This document shows positions 24,301 to 38,019 of a DNA stretch of 64,000 nt, piece by piece; the first letter of the stretch is position 1, and the number at the start of each line of letters is the position of its first letter. The position numbers and the translations under genes were made by a program. The stretch spans positions 1-64,000 of the forward strand of contig VXAZ01005697.1 in the NCBI GenBank assembly GCA_013399875.1, written 5' to 3'. The notes beneath the pieces are model-generated. The model searched no databases and was not told the origin of the DNA. It saw only the letters and a program-made list of their open reading frames with translations. Source of the stretch: Gymnorhina tibicen (Eukaryota > Chordata > Aves > Passeriformes > Artamidae).

Positions 24301-26261
24301 CAGTTGTCCATAATAAATCTGATAGCCACTAAAACTGAGCTTTGAACCAGTGCCTGTTTGCTGATTCTGAATTAGCATTGCCGCTGGTGCTGTGCTTTAC
24401 CTGCCAGATTCGCTGTCAGACACAGAAATATAAATTTATTGATAGCATATGCCACAGAGATGCCTATCTAAATGCAGGAGAGCTAAGCTAAGTTTATAAC
24501 TTAAATAAATTACTTATTTATTTAGTAATACATCAATATTTAAAGGCTGATGAGAAGTCCACTAAGTGCTTTCTATTTAATTAGAAAGTGAACTACAGTT
24601 TATTCCAAAAATTTTTAAAAATAAAACCAAGTGAAAAAGTACTTACTGCACCAGTTGTGTGTGAGAGATTCGCAGCTGTATTCCCTTATTTGACATGAGA
24701 AATTGTCCAATACTTAAAATCTTTGCTAGATTGTTTGTGTATGAGAGAGAGGGAGAATATTTACACTGTCAATAGTTTTAGTGCACTTTGGTTTGCAAGG
24801 GCCATACCTAATTGTGTTTCCTTTATGCATTGGGAATGAAAGGATTTAAGGAAATCTGTCTGGTTGTCGTCGGTTTAGTCAGAACAGAAACAAGTGCTTT
24901 CCCTCCTCTTTTCATCTTTTTTGTCTGTGGTGAGATTCATGTGAAGCTTATTCTTCTCAGTTTTCCGCACCACATACTGTTTTGCTTCTGATTTTCTTGT
25001 GTTGACAACTTTGTCTATTCCCTCTCAGTTAATCTGTGGTTGAGCAAAGAGCTACCTTATGGCTTCTTACACTAAATTTGAATGGTACAGAGGGTTCCTT
25101 AAAGGTTTTTTTTGTTGTTGTTGCCTTTTATTTAATAAGGTAGGCTGTTAATCTATAGCTATAATGCAAGATTTATAGGTATAGTTAACAACTTACATAA
25201 GGCTAACTACACCCTTTTCTGTGATCTAACTTACCTTAATGTTTACCATTTTTTTTTTTTAATACAGTCAATGGTTCCTTTTAGTGTCGCAGTGCACAGG
25301 TATGCATACAGAGAAGTAAAGTCTTTTAAAAAAAGAATATTAATTTGTGTCTCTTCTGTTCAGAATTGTGTTCTGTAATTTGTGTTCTCTTCTGTTTCAG
25401 ATATTTGTGAAGATTTCCATGTTGTGAAACTTTAGTTTGAGTTTTTTTTCAGCTGACTTTTTGATCCCTAATCTGCAGTAATAATCTTCATTACTTGAAA
25501 ATGAAAAAATAGGCCTAGAGGTTGTTTAAACTGTCATTAGTGATTGTGGTGAGGCCTGAATGGACTGACTTAAGAAAAGTGAAAATCTTCAGGTTAATGT
25601 TGAAACGGATTGTATTAACATTGACAAAGATGCACAAACTACTCAAAATAAAATAATTCTGATTTTTATTTGAATATTCCTGACATAAACCTTCCTAGTT
25701 GGGTGTGTTTATTTTTAGCATTTGTTTTCTATGTATATACTTGAAAGAGTCATTAAATGGTGGCATCAGTGTGTCCTTGCAGTTGTGGTCTAACGTTGCC
25801 TTTTTTCCCTGGAGTTCAAGATTAATTGGCATAGATAATAAATTGCTGCGCAAATTTTAAAATGTTTCTGTTCATTACTGAGAAGCATTGTATGGGAAAG
25901 ATTATTTCAAATCCATTCACTTTAATAAGTAAATTAAAAATTTTATCATCACCTGTATGCTTTTTTTTCCCACCTCGAATGTCAGAGTAGTTACTTTATA
26001 GCAGGGAAAAACTCATCTGTTTTCATTTCTTCTGCAATGTTTCCTGAGACTTCTAAGAAATTTTTCACCTGCATTCCCTACTGGATAAAAGTTTCAACAT
26101 GCGTTGCCTTATGTCAGTGAAGAAAAAGCCTCCCCCATTCCTTCAAAGAATATAGAATTGGTTTCCTAACCTTAGGCTTATTATGATCTTTAAGTTGAAT
26201 GCAAGTTTGCTGTAGTGCCTCATATAGTGCCTTTAATTTCTCCTTCATTATTTATGAAGGA
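21339..26261. other. CTNND2: Intron, no gene recognised
   Basis: AT-rich. The 21440-21680 part is moderately GC-richer and may be an unidentified old insertion. It includes a small tandem duplication at 23876-23903 and a T-run at about 25249-25260. Open frames such as 22044-22373 (+) and 24066-24378 (-) show no motif or splice context. Confidence 0.5.
23876..23903. repeat. Tandem duplication of 14 bp
   Basis: Two perfect adjacent copies of TATAACCACAGGAA. A recent slippage or repair duplication is likely. Confidence 0.97.
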
Positions 26262-27948
26262 AGCAAATTGAAATCAGGAAGGCCAAAGCCTACTTGGAGC
26301 TGAGTGTGAAGGCATTAAAATAACAGGAAAGAATTCTTCAAGTGTTTTCCAGAGGGAACTCAGGAAATTTGCGTGTCCGTGGTTGAGTGTTGGAGGCAGT
26401 CTAATGGTGGGCAACATAGGAAAAGCAGGTATTTTCTTTGTTTTGTCAGCTGTTCCCAGACAAGGGACAGTATCACGGCAGAGACACAGGTTCAGGACTG
26501 TTTAGAGAAAATGGATGTATTCAGCTTCTTGGGGCTCTATGCCAAGATTGACAAGAGCTCATTTCAGTAACAGGACTGCAAGGCAGCTGTCATCCAAGAG
26601 GAAACATGGTAAGTGAGGAAAGACCTGAGAATTAGGAGGCTAACCTTTTAGCAGCCTTTAAAAAAGTAAGGAGAATGGTGCGGGGATACATAGGCTGTGT
26701 CAGGTCAGTGTCAGTCTCCAGGAGGATCATGGAACACATCATCTTATTTCTAGACACGTGAAGGGCAAGAGTGTGCTGAAAAAGAGCCCAGCAGAGATTT
26801 CTGCAGTGCAGTCAGCATTTTTTTTGGCTGTGAATGAGGGGAGCACATGTGATATATTGTAACTAACTTCATTAAGGCTTCTGTTGCCTTCTCCCACACT
26901 GTTGTCAACAGCAAGCTGAGGAAGCATGGGCTGGGTGTTAAGTGGGCTGAAAATTGGCTGGACTACTGTACTGAAAGAATAGCAATCAGTATTACCAGCT
27001 AACCAATTGACCAACTATCAGAGAGTAAGAAGTGAAAATACTTCAAGGGTTGATTCTGGTACTGCTGCTACTCAATTCTGCAGTGACTTGGATGGCAGAA
27101 CTGAACAGAATGCACCCTCAGCAAATTTATGAATGATACTAAATTAGGGTGATGCTTGGAAAGCCAAATTGAGCTTCAGTCTTAAATCATTCTGAGGCCT
27201 TGAATGAACTGCAGACTTAGCCAATAGGAAACTCATCTATTTAAAAAAGAGCAGACTGAAATTCTGCATCTGAGGTGGAATAACACCATGGCTGGGAAGC
27301 ACCTGTTTGAGCCACAGCCCCGCTGAAAAGGACTGTGATCATTAAGAATGTCAAGCTGAAAAGGAGCCAGCAGTGTGCTTTCACTGCAGACAAAACTCAC
27401 TGTGTGCTGAGCTGCTTTAGAAGGAAGGAGCAACATGACTGGCAGACTGGAGGAAATTGTTACCATCCCTACTTGGAGCTGCTTCTTGGACAACTGAGTG
27501 TCATTTTGGTAACCCCCAATACAGAGGGGATGTTGAGAAACTAGAAACAGTCCAGGATACTAAACTGGTTGGAGGCCTAGACCACGTGATGTAATGGGAG
27601 AGGTGGGGGAGCTGTGATTTTTAGGGAGCTGGGCCAGTGAAGCAGTAGGTTAGTTCACAATAACATCAAAAGGAGGGACGAAGATGATGGCACCAAACTT
27701 TTTTCAGTAGTGGTATACAATTTAGTAGGGGGCAATACCATAAATTACAGCTTGGAGAGTTCAGACTGGGCACAGGAAAATTTTCTTCATTAAGAGGTTA
27801 CTGTAGTAATGGAAGAGATGACTAGAAAGGCTATGAGTTTGATCTTTTCCAGTCAACTGCATAAATACTGATCTGGTGTTGGAAATGATCATATTTTTAG
27901 TGGGAGGTGAGACTAAGTGACTTCCAACAAAAACTTCTGTGATTCTAT
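26262..27948 (+). mobile_element. Old degenerate CR1 LINE, sense, ORF2 fragments through the 3' end
   Basis: Plus-strand order agrees with CR1 ORF2 followed by its 3' UTR. At 26265-26345 the text 'atcaggaaggccaaagcc...gaattcttcaagtgtt' corresponds to the linker before the reverse transcriptase. At 27108-27150 'tgcaccctcagcaaattt' is the start of the catalytic box, where FADD has decayed to F-M-N-D (27126-27137). Later come gaatgtcaagctgaaaagga, gagccagcagtgtgctttc, attgttaccatccctacttg and the terminal gattctat that resembles the CR1 3' octamer. Between 26440 and 27060 the match is weak, with large internal loss or divergence. Frames within it (26373-26570 +, 26739-27014 -, 27335-27544 +) are not functional. 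Confidence 0.82.
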
Positions 27949-30900
27949 ATTGATTTTTTGATAATGTACAATTTTACTGAAATTATAATTTAAACCTTTT
28001 TTATGTAGAACATGGAAAATAAAATTTGAGAGAGGACAGTGTAGCTTAAAATTTCCTCCATTGTGATTACTTAACTTTTAATGCTTTAAAAATAGGATAG
28101 AAACTGAGCATAGCAGATTATTGAAGTATAATCTCAATACTTTTCACTGTTTATAGAAAGTGGCAAGAGATTAAATAGATCAGCCAACAGAATTGGTGGA
28201 TAAAGGGAAAAATTAGCTAGCACAGAGTGGAATACTGGATGATTTTGGTAAGATTTAGGTTTTTTTCACCCCTGGAGATGTCATCTACCTTTCTAAATAG
28301 GTTTTAGACACCAAGTTATTAATTCTCACACTCAACCAGATCTTAGTATTTGCAAGAGATAAACGTGGAAACAAGTAAATAAATAGTGTTTTCTTGATGT
28401 GTGATACAAAAGTGTAAAGGTAGCCTCACATTTAGATTTGGTATCCTTTTTGTCAGACTTCATATGACTGATCCCATCTTTTCACAATGCCTTATCTTTT
28501 TAATTTTTTTTTGTTTTTTTAATTTGGAAAAGTAGCATTTGCCTTTATTTCAGACAGCTTGCGTGCATGTGTACAAAAAGAGAGACAGTACAGGTCCCTT
28601 AAGGGAGATAGGGCACTTCTATCCTGTCAGTTGCCTATGTCAGGTTGAATATCTGGAGAAGAGCAAAATAGGTATGAAAACGATGTTACACACTTTAATA
28701 TGGCAAAGATTCCTATCTCATGGGGGTTGAACCTTCCCTTCAGAGGTTTCAGAGCTAATTCATAGAGACTTTGCATCTCCCCATGTGACTTGGACCTCAG
28801 GTCACGAAAAATAAGTCCAGGCAAGTCAGTTAGGCTTCAGCAGGAAAATTAATCACCTCATAGGCTGTGTGTGGCACATAAGTAATTAGGCTGGAAATCA
28901 GAGCAAGATATTCCCAATAAAGGAAACTGAGTGACTTCATGTTGCTGCAGTAAGCTGGCTGTCTGTGACTGCTTGATCTCAGTGGCACAGAGAACAGTCA
29001 ACACTTTTTGAATGCATGATCAGGTCTGCAGGAGACTATTCTTTGTGTTAATCCTCAGATTCAGCAAGGTAGTTCCTGGTGTTTGTTCAGCTCTCCCTAG
29101 AGCTGAGGGAGAAATACAGTGTAATTGTTGCAATGACGGATTTTAGGATATAGTATGTTCATAGTTATCTTTCTAATACTGAAGTGGTTGGCATGAAAAT
29201 ATGTGACTGTTTCAAGTCAGATACAGCTCTTGTTCTTTTAGCAGTTTTTTAGAGGAAGTTCCAGTGTCAGCATGCCAGATGAGGATTTCAGGCAACAGAA
29301 GTGTGATCGTGGCCTGTTTCTTCCTACCTTACCAGGTTATTTATACAGTAGATATATACCAATACCTGTTTCTGCCCTCTTTCCTTAAATCCTAAGAAAT
29401 GTTTGATGCTTTAAAGAAAGTCTATACTTTAAGGGCTTTTGTGAGCATCTTGTAGTTTACTAAGATGCTATAAGACACTGCTGTTTTACCTTTTGTGCTA
29501 CTCTTAATGAGTATTGCCTTTCAATTTTGGGCCATACCCTATAATCCAATGTATTTGAGCAATGCCCAGAAGGGGGATGTAATAATAATAAAATTTTCTG
29601 CAGAATCTGCTGCAGCTAATGTACATTGTCTAATGTGCAAGCATTTTCTACAGCAGTCTGTTCACAGTTAAAGTTTACTTTCTCCAATTCCTTCTGTTGC
29701 ATCACTATCAGTAGAACTGATGTTCTGCATTTTCGTATGCTTGTAAAGCCTTATTTTCTTCAGCAGGTTTCTGTAATTTTAGCTGTTTAAAGTAATTTTG
29801 CTATAGTGTTCTTGGTTATTACATCAATGAAGATGCTTTCCGACTAAGATACTGCCTAGATTTAGATTACAGATATCATCTGGGGTTGCATTATTTTTTC
29901 AGTAGGTTTCGCTTTTCTGCACTAGTTAATTTTAGTCCTAATGAAGCTGTACTTCTGCAGCACAAGAATTCCTGTGCAGTTACCATGTTTGTATCTCGAT
30001 TTTTTTTCTTTAGTGTGACAGGTTTTATTGTAGGCGGGACTTGCGTAATGTGTAAAAAGCTCACTTTTCTCCATTAGCATTTTACTCCCAACACAGTAAA
30101 ATTCTTTCCTATTGCTAGGACCTATGGATGCTGTCATGCAGTTTTTGAATTAGAATAACTTAATCTTCAGTATCCTTGACACTTTCATAGTAAGTTAGCA
30201 CAATCTCCAGAAGCAAGTTTTTGTAAACAAGATTTTTTTTATCTGCGTATTTGTGTAAAGGAACAATATAAATAATACAGGTGTAGCTCTCAGTGGCTTG
30301 AGAGACAGTCAGTATCTGGGAGGGCTAGTACTGAGTTTGTTAATATGCTGAGGAAGACCTGAGGTGGCTTTGTTGTGATCAGAATTCCCCATGGTTTTGA
30401 GCACTTGTAGTCTCAAAAGGAAATAAATTAATTTCTTCTAGATCCCAGCATGTGTTGAATGGCTTACAGAGGCTTGGTGCTCTGCCTGTCTCTTTTTGAC
30501 CTCTCATCTCTCCACAATTCTCTAGGTGCAAGACTTTGTCTTGTTGTGTTGCTATCTTCTGGGATTCAATTCCCTAAACTTCATTTTCTCCATGCTCCAA
30601 CATTGCCTTTGTTGGAGCAAGCTGTGTTCTGAGCTGTGAAAGGTACTAAAGGTTTCCAGCTACACGGATGCTAGAAAATGAAATGGGACAAAAAGAAATG
30701 AAACAAAAGGACATACAAAAGCATGTCTGTTTTTCTGGGTATGGCAAATATGAAATGATCTTACTTCTTGGGCGGGAAAGAGTTACTCAGTTCTTCGTCT
30801 GACCTCCCTGGCACACTCTTGCTATACTTAGGCATCTGGGAAGTCCTTTCTCGTGTTACTTTTTTACCACAGAGGATGTGGAGAACAGACAGACTGATGT

Positions 30901-31709
30901 AGCTGTATTCATATGAATAGCTAGAAGTTAAATTTTCAAGCAATTTCTGTGTAAATATAATCATGAAAGCGGAATAATCCTGCAGATCCTTGAGCATAAC
31001 TGTACTCACCTGAACACCATAATAGAGCTGCTAAAGTTGCTTGTATGACTTGTTTGCCAGTCAGAGGGCTTAGAGATTTGAGTTGAATCCTGATTTTAAT
31101 TCTGAAGAGATGGCTTTGAAGACTGGCATTCAAATGCTGTTTAATTTAATTCTTGAAAATAAATTCTTACATGGAAGTACAAAAGCAATTTTAGCATATA
31201 AATTTCCAAATGTAAATAATGCAATATCCAAATCCTATGACTTTTTACATCAGCTTTCATTTTTTTTCTACTGTTGGAACTTACTTTGCTGTTTTAAAAG
31301 GAAGCAGGATATATTTACATAATTTTTACACAAATTTTAAATGCAGCAAATAACCTGTATGTGAATATTTTATGCTAACAACTTTTCTTATCTGCCTTAA
31401 TGTATGTAGCGTGTTGTTTGGCTTTCAGAAAGGTTTTGTCTAGTTTTTCATACATTTCAAACTTCAGATGGGTTTCAAATTTAAGACACCTGTATCTGAG
31501 ATATGTATTTGTATGAGAATTTGGAAATTTGCTTTATATTTTAAAATACTAAAAAGCCAGTAGAATGTTAAAAGCCTAGTCCACTGCTGAAAAAAAGTCA
31601 AAATCAAGAAATTAAGCTAATGCTCATTAGAGTTTTGAGAAGGAACACTTGTTATGTCTCTCTTGGTAAAAAGTACATTTGTTTTTGTGTCTTTCAAGGT
31701 ATTTTGTTC

Positions 31710-31763
31710 ATTTGGTTGATTGGTTGTTGGTGGTGGGTTTTTTTAGTTGGGTTTTTTTTTCAA
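31710..31763. repeat. G/T-rich low-complexity tract
   Basis: ggttgttggtggtgggttt followed by agttgggttttttttt. Of the same kind as the tract at 17150. Confidence 0.8.
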
Positions 31764-32835
31764 TGACTAGAAAGAAATGCCTTCAACTAAAAAAATATTC
31801 GAAAGCAAATGATTAGTTAATCATCCAGATTAAGAACTACTTTAGGAGGTTATTAAAAAAAAAAATCTGTGTGTCAGTAGAAAGTTAGATAGTGTACAAC
31901 TGAGGAGTTGGAGACAGTGGTGTGATGTGTAGGCATGGCTGATGTTTTGAGGATTCCTTGTTACTGAGTTAACAAGGTTAGTTTTCCTGTCCTATTATAT
32001 AGTAAAATAGAACTACACTCTGCACGTTCTTGTCCTCTATATTGCAAGGTCCCAGAAAAGAATTGTGCAAAAAGATGTTTTGGTCTTTCTCAGAAAAAAA
32101 AGTACTGCTATTTTCCAAAAATGCTAAGGATGAAACTTGTTCAAATATTACTGCTATCTTCCTTTTCCCTTGCTTCCTCTCTCTTGACTTCCAAGGCAAC
32201 ATCTTGCTCCCGACTAATCATCATTTTCCAACAAGAAAATATTTCAGCAGAGCATTTTAAAGGCAATCTAATGGTAAATACAGCTAAAATTTTAATATTA
32301 CCTAATCAGTGTGCAAAGCAATTATGGACTACTTGCACAACCCAATTCCAATGTGACAAGCAGTGAAGGTTATAAATATTACCAACTTACTGATACAAAT
32401 TAACTTACAGTTGTTTATTTAACATGATGAGGAAACTATTTTTAATGATCTTACTCATTAAATGCACAAAATCTGATGCATTTAGGGAAAACTGCATGGC
32501 TATTTTATTCCTGCTGGTATAGTAGCGTTGTGAAAAAGTGAGCAAAATCTCATGCATCTACTGTCTGATTTTTTCTCTGAACTCCGAATGTTTGCATTCT
32601 GTCTTCATTTACTCCTTTACAAGCTCATTGAAATTTATTAGTTATCACTGCAAGCTAAATGAAATACAAGTAGTTGCACAGCTGCAGTGATATGAGTCTG
32701 AACTGCCTCATCATCCTTACTTGCGGTAATATGTAAACAGGAAAAAACGAGCTTGATTATAGATCTCAGGAACTTTGCCAGAACAAATATACAAGTGATT
32801 CCCTCAAAATGGAATCACTTTGCAGTAGGAATCTT

Positions 32836-32853
32836 AAAAAAAAAAAAAAAAAA
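32836..32853. repeat. Poly(A) run of 18 bases
   Basis: An uninterrupted A-run followed by a short A/C/G-rich stretch including ggaggggggg at about 32864-32873. It could be the tail of a retroposed sequence, but the bases upstream are not recognisable as one. Confidence 0.9.
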
Positions 32854-33556
32854 TCAACAAAACCTGGAGGGGGGGTCGGTGAAGAAAACACCAAAAAAAC
32901 CAAACCAAGGAAAGACAGTGTCTTTAGTTCTCAGGTGCTGAGCATCTTTGTCTTCTCAAGTCAGTGAGAAGTATGGACTCCCACTGCCTTCTAAAAATTG
33001 GACCAATATGCAGAAAGTTTTGTTCATATTTAAGTTATCTTACTGTAACAGAAGTGTATCCTAATGCACTTTAGTTGAGTTTGTGTGATTGTGGCAGAAA
33101 CAGCTGTGACTGAATATTGATCTTGGCTATCAGAATAAAACCATTTATTTTGTGTACATAGAAGTATGTATTTTAAACTTCCAGAATGAGCACTTTTGTA
33201 CTCTGCATTTAGGTAATTTCACAGTATTACAGCAGGCATAAAGACTGGAGTGAGGGAACATCTCTCTAGTGGGGTTGTACCTGTTGAACTGCTGCACATA
33301 TTTAGTGCAGTGTGTGTTTGTTTTGTAAATATTATTTTCTGCGGTTCCTGCTCTTGTAGGTTCACAAAAACTATGCCTTGAAGATTTCAAGCTGATTTGC
33401 CCTGAGATTTTTCCCAGTGGTGCATGTTGCCTTAAGAGCACAGATCAAGGCAGTGTTGTGAACAGGGAGCAGCAATCTGTCTCCTGAGAAGGGAGTTAGG
33501 GAGCTCTTTTCGGAACTCCAAAGATGTCGCTGTGTGACCTGGCTGGTGGAGGAAAC

Positions 33557-34045
33557 TGTTGCTTTTCCCTAAGAATTCCTGGCTCAGGAACTCCTGGCGG
33601 TGTCCAGCACCTCGCATACAGCTTCTCTCCGACCCGTGTGATGGAGGCACGCGGCCAAGCCCACACAGAGCTTGCTAGCTCGAGCGGTATCAGAAGTAAA
33701 GAGTCCAGAGATGGCTCTTGCGAGGGATCCGATGTTTATTCTGACCGGCACGCAGGCTGGCCAGGTAGCAAGAGAACGGGCTCCGCCCGCCAAGTTCTTT
33801 ATCAAAGGACACAGACAGGGGAGGGACAACAGCTGAGGGCCAATGTGGTGTGACCCAAGGTTAGAGTGACTGCCTGGCTGCTGACCAACCAGGGGGACCC
33901 TCCTCACACAGGTCACAAGACCAGGTGAGGGGATCCTGGCCAGCTGTCTTGTGGGTGGTGTTAGATCTCTGAATTCACCCACCACTGAGCTGCTGAGCCC
34001 CCTGGTTCCCCAGCCATCCCAGCTGGTGGCTCGGGGACTACAACA
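33557..34045 (-). mobile_element. Solo endogenous retrovirus LTR, antisense
   Basis: On the minus strand it starts TGTTGTAGTCCCCGAGCC and ends GGGAAAAGCAACA, giving 5-bp terminal inversion TGTTG/CAACA. Reading that strand there is a TATA-like GATAAAG (about 33797-33803 in plus coordinates), then a polyadenylation signal AATAAA (33735-33740), then a U5-like stretch. The segment is GC-richer than its flanks, with many CpGs, so it is relatively young. A matching target duplication is not evident (gaaac on the left, caaag on the right). No internal genes are adjacent. Frames inside it (33524-33853 +, 33584-34117 -) are not genes. Confidence 0.78.
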
Positions 34046-37000
34046 CAAAGACAGTGCTCTCACACGTGCAGTGTGCCTGTGCTGACTTTGTACCAGCCCT
34101 GTTACTCCAACAATCACAAAGTCGCCGTGCGGGTCAGGCTTTGCCAGCAGCTGATGGAAACCTGGAATGCCGACTGCACAAAGGGAAGTCGTGGGACTGG
34201 GTATCTGTCGTTAAGTTACCTTCAGCTTATGGAGGCAGGAAGGACTGGATGGTCTGCACAGACACAAGAGGATTTAAGATGGTTTCAGCGTAAAGCCAGC
34301 CTCACTTGAAGGTCATGAAAAGCTGTTTAGCAATAGAGCAGCTGAAGGGGTGTGCTGTTCAGAACTGTACATCATACCTTGCCTTCATTCAAAAAAAAGT
34401 TTTAAAGTTTTATAATCAATTTTTTGTCAGTCAGAAAGAGAGTGTGGAGTCTTTAAAAGATAGCTTTAAAAGTAGGTTTTTAACATATATTTTGGATTTC
34501 TGCATTACACTCCCCAGAATGCTACTAAGGGTCAAATCTGACATAATTTATGAATTTATTTGTAAATCTATAACAGTTTCTTACTTGCTTTTTGGTTTTA
34601 ATTTCCAAGGTAAATAAATTGATATTTTATTTCTTTAGTTTCTTTAGACAACTAGTTGAGCATCTGTTTATTCTTCCCTCCTTGCACTTCTGTTAATGGC
34701 AGGTTTTGAAACTGAAAAGGAGGATTGAAGGAACAAATCTGCCATCCAAATCTTTTCAGTATTTGTTATTTTGGTTTTTGTATGTATTTATACCTCATCT
34801 GCTTAGTGTCAGCTTCAGTGAAAAAATAAATATAAATATAATAAAAAAGAGGCATTTTGCAATAACATCTAAATATTTTATCTTTTGCTCTTAGTAAAAC
34901 ATGGAAGTTCAAATTATATTTCCTGATTTGATTGCAGTTTTTTATGTTCTTGCCTGAGGTGCCTACATACCCTCCAAGTAAATCTGTCAACAGTTTTTAA
35001 AAATGCTTTCCTTTTACCTGTCAGATTTTAAAAAGGTGAAAGCTTTAAGTTGCTAAAATAAATCTTTGTTTCTTTGTTTTGTTAGAATAAGAAATTACGC
35101 CAGTGTAGGAAAAAAGTTGTATTCCCTTGCTTGGAGAGTGGGAAAAATCTATTCATACATGGGTATATAAATAAAAATTGAAGTTTACACAGATGCTGTG
35201 CTTTTGTCTCAAAAGGAGAAAATACTCTTATGCCCTTTTTTTTTTTTTAATTTGGAATTTTATTCCTTGTTGCAAGTCTATGAGTAAGACATGGTTGGTG
35301 CTTCAAGTCCTGTGGGAATACGTGCTACAGTGCCCAACTCTGCTTGCAAAATCCTTTACCTCTGGCTGTTGCTGACACTGTGTGATAGTAAATGGTTTCA
35401 CACTGAGAAGAAGCAAGACAGTGGCATGTGCTGGTGACTTGGAGTTGCACTGAGGGTTGCACTTCCTGTTTTTCCAACATAACCTATAGCACCGCCTTTT
35501 CTTTGGCCAACCTGTAAGGAAGGACCCTTGCATATCCAGAGAGATCAGTACGCTGCTGGCTGTCTGCAGGATAAGGAGCACTGAAATGTTTTGACTTGCA
35601 CTCGTTAGTACTAGTAATTTTAAAATATGCCTAAGGAATCTGCGTGGTTTGGTTCATCATTGAGACGAAGTGGTTTGTTGCTTATGTTGAAACAAGTATA
35701 TTTTCCATCGTGGTTCACATATGGAAACACCCAATTTAATCTTTTGTTGCAAGAAATACTTTTATATCTCTCTTCCATTACATTGAGCAGAATGCTGTGG
35801 AGAGAACATGGACATTTGAACTTCAAAGTATTTCTTTAAACTTATTTTAAAAAGTGACCATGTTTTCAATGTCACTGGTAAGTTATACCTTGTAATGAGA
35901 GAAAGTTTTGCTTCTAACTCCTGTAAGGCTATTCATTGTAGGAATGGAAAGCAGCATGGGCTCTTGCCTTGTGCCACAGTGGTGGTACCTGCAGAAACAA
36001 GACTGTAAAGATTTCTTTTTCTGTATCGTGATGGAGAGCATCAGCTTCCCCAGATAGGATTTTTAGTACCAAGCATGTGACTATTCCTAGATAGGCCAAG
36101 AAAAGTCCTTTTATTTTATTTTGGTTTGCCTTTTTTTAATCTTTCCGATTTTGGGCATAGGAACTTGCTTATTCATGCGTTCACATGACTATAGGCATTT
36201 TTTGGATGAGAAATTAGATTTTCTTGCCAACTACCAGAGAGCAAAGAAGGCAGAAGTTTCAGGAAATGTGACACAAAATGACTGAAGGCTTCCTTTATTA
36301 CCTACCTTTTATAGTAGGTAGAGACAAAGTATGAGAAAAATTTGCTGTGTTCCTTCAGGGACAATAACAGTAGGATGTCTTATTATTCTTGAGAGCTTTT
36401 CAGAAAGAATTTTGAATTGCAAGGGAAATAACTCTTCCTTACAGGATCTTAAGCTAAGAAATAGCCTGTAAAGTTGTCTGAACTTAGCTACTTTTCCTCA
36501 AGTATTGGAATTCCTAGAATAACTGCCTCCATTTATGATGATTGACTTAGCAAATAAGCAGGTACTATATAGTCAATCTGTTTATGTATGTGTTTATTAA
36601 AATTATTTCTTTGAAGTAGAAGTTGAGTGTTATTGAGCTGTAAGTAAACCACTCTTGGGTTCATTTAAGAGTCACAGTACTAATGGATTGTACAAATGTA
36701 AACACACAGAAAAGTTTCGTTTCTCTACATTAAACGCAAAGGATAAAATTAACCTTTATTTCAGTTTTAAGTATGAGGAGTAAATGACAAAGCATTACTA
36801 AACCTTTGTCAGAAGTAATACTTGCTTTTTCCTGTTTATGGCATAGTTTTACAATAAAATAATTAAGCTCATAATAAGAAATAATTCCTAGTTTGGTTTC
36901 AAATAATTCTACCCAAACCCTTAGCTCAGTTAAAGTATTTTTATGGATACTACATATTTTTTGAATTACAATCATTTCAATAGAAAGATAATTTAACGCA

Positions 37001-38019
37001 AATTTACTATGATTGCTTGTGGAAGTTTCTTGGAATGTTGAGGGCAAAAAAGGATAAAACAGCCACTGAAGGCACTGGTATTTTAAGTTGTTTTCAGTTC
37101 TCTCCATTAATTTTCGGTGCTTTTAATAAACATGGTCTTCAGTATAGTGAGTGAAAGAATACTCTTCCCAGCCCCTCTCCCCATATTTTTATCACTGACC
37201 TAAATATTTGTATCAGCTGAACACTGGCAATTACACCATTGCTTTAAAAACACAGTAAATAACACTTCTTGTCCCAGGTAGGCAAAGTGATATCCCAGTC
37301 TTGTAAATTCTTGAAGTGCAGAATCCGTGATGCAGAAACTTGGACCCAGAAGCAGTGAGCGATGGTGTGCACAAGAAATATGGTTTTGGCTTCTGGGAGG
37401 CATAAGAATGAGGCATTATTGATTCCATTCCTTTATTATAGAGTCTATTAATTTTAGCACTATTCTTGTGTTTTGGGTCAAGTTGTATGTCTGTGTGTTG
37501 TTGTTTTGATTTTGGTTTTGGTTTTAAACTTTGGTTAAACTTGATATTGGCCTACAAAATTCATGTTTGTGTGTGTAAATAAATGACTTAATATCCAGGA
37601 GTGGTGGGGCATACTGAAACCCCGACTTTTTTGAGCATCTAGCAATCACTAGTAGTCAATCATTCACGTTTGAATATTTTGTGGAATCCAGTCTTTTTTC
37701 ATAGTAGTAGTAGCAGTATGTAGCAACAGGGCTCAAATGCTTAAGTTGAGGAATTTTTTTACAATTTCCAGGGAGCTGTGTAAAACAAAATATAAAGGCA
37801 ATCTCTTGAATGTTTCTGATCCATCCCTTTCTCTCACCTAATGGTTTAAATAGTTCAAAAGATAATTCTGGTCTTTGCACTTCATGGCCTATGAGTCTCT
37901 AAAAGATTTTAACTTCCCATTTTTATAATGCCCAAAATTCCTTTATCTACAAAAGAGTTCTTTTTTTCGTTCAGTCTGTTCCACTTCTTTTTTAGTTACA
38001 ATTACAAGAGAAGTCTTTT
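34046..38019. other. CTNND2: Intron, no gene recognised
   Basis: AT-rich. T-run at about 35236-35248 and a G/T-rich tract at about 37498-37530. The longest frame, 36730-37107 (-, 125 codons), is of low-information AT-rich composition without motifs and is treated as chance. Confidence 0.5.

Larger units (their letters stand above)
27949..33556. other. CTNND2: Intron, no gene recognised
   Basis: AT-rich. It contains a G/T-rich tract at 31710-31763 and an A-run at 32836-32853. The 32270-32480 part is an unbroken unique stretch that might be conserved, without direct proof. Frames such as 30761-31009 (-) and 32030-32366 (+) show nothing recognisable. Confidence 0.5.

Noticed and set aside
33524..34117. 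Frames of 109 (+) and 177 (-) codons
   Set aside because: They lie inside a solo LTR, which is noncoding.
36730..37107. 125-codon minus-strand frame
   Set aside because: AT-rich composition without motifs, splice signals or context; the length is expected by chance in 64 kb on six frames.
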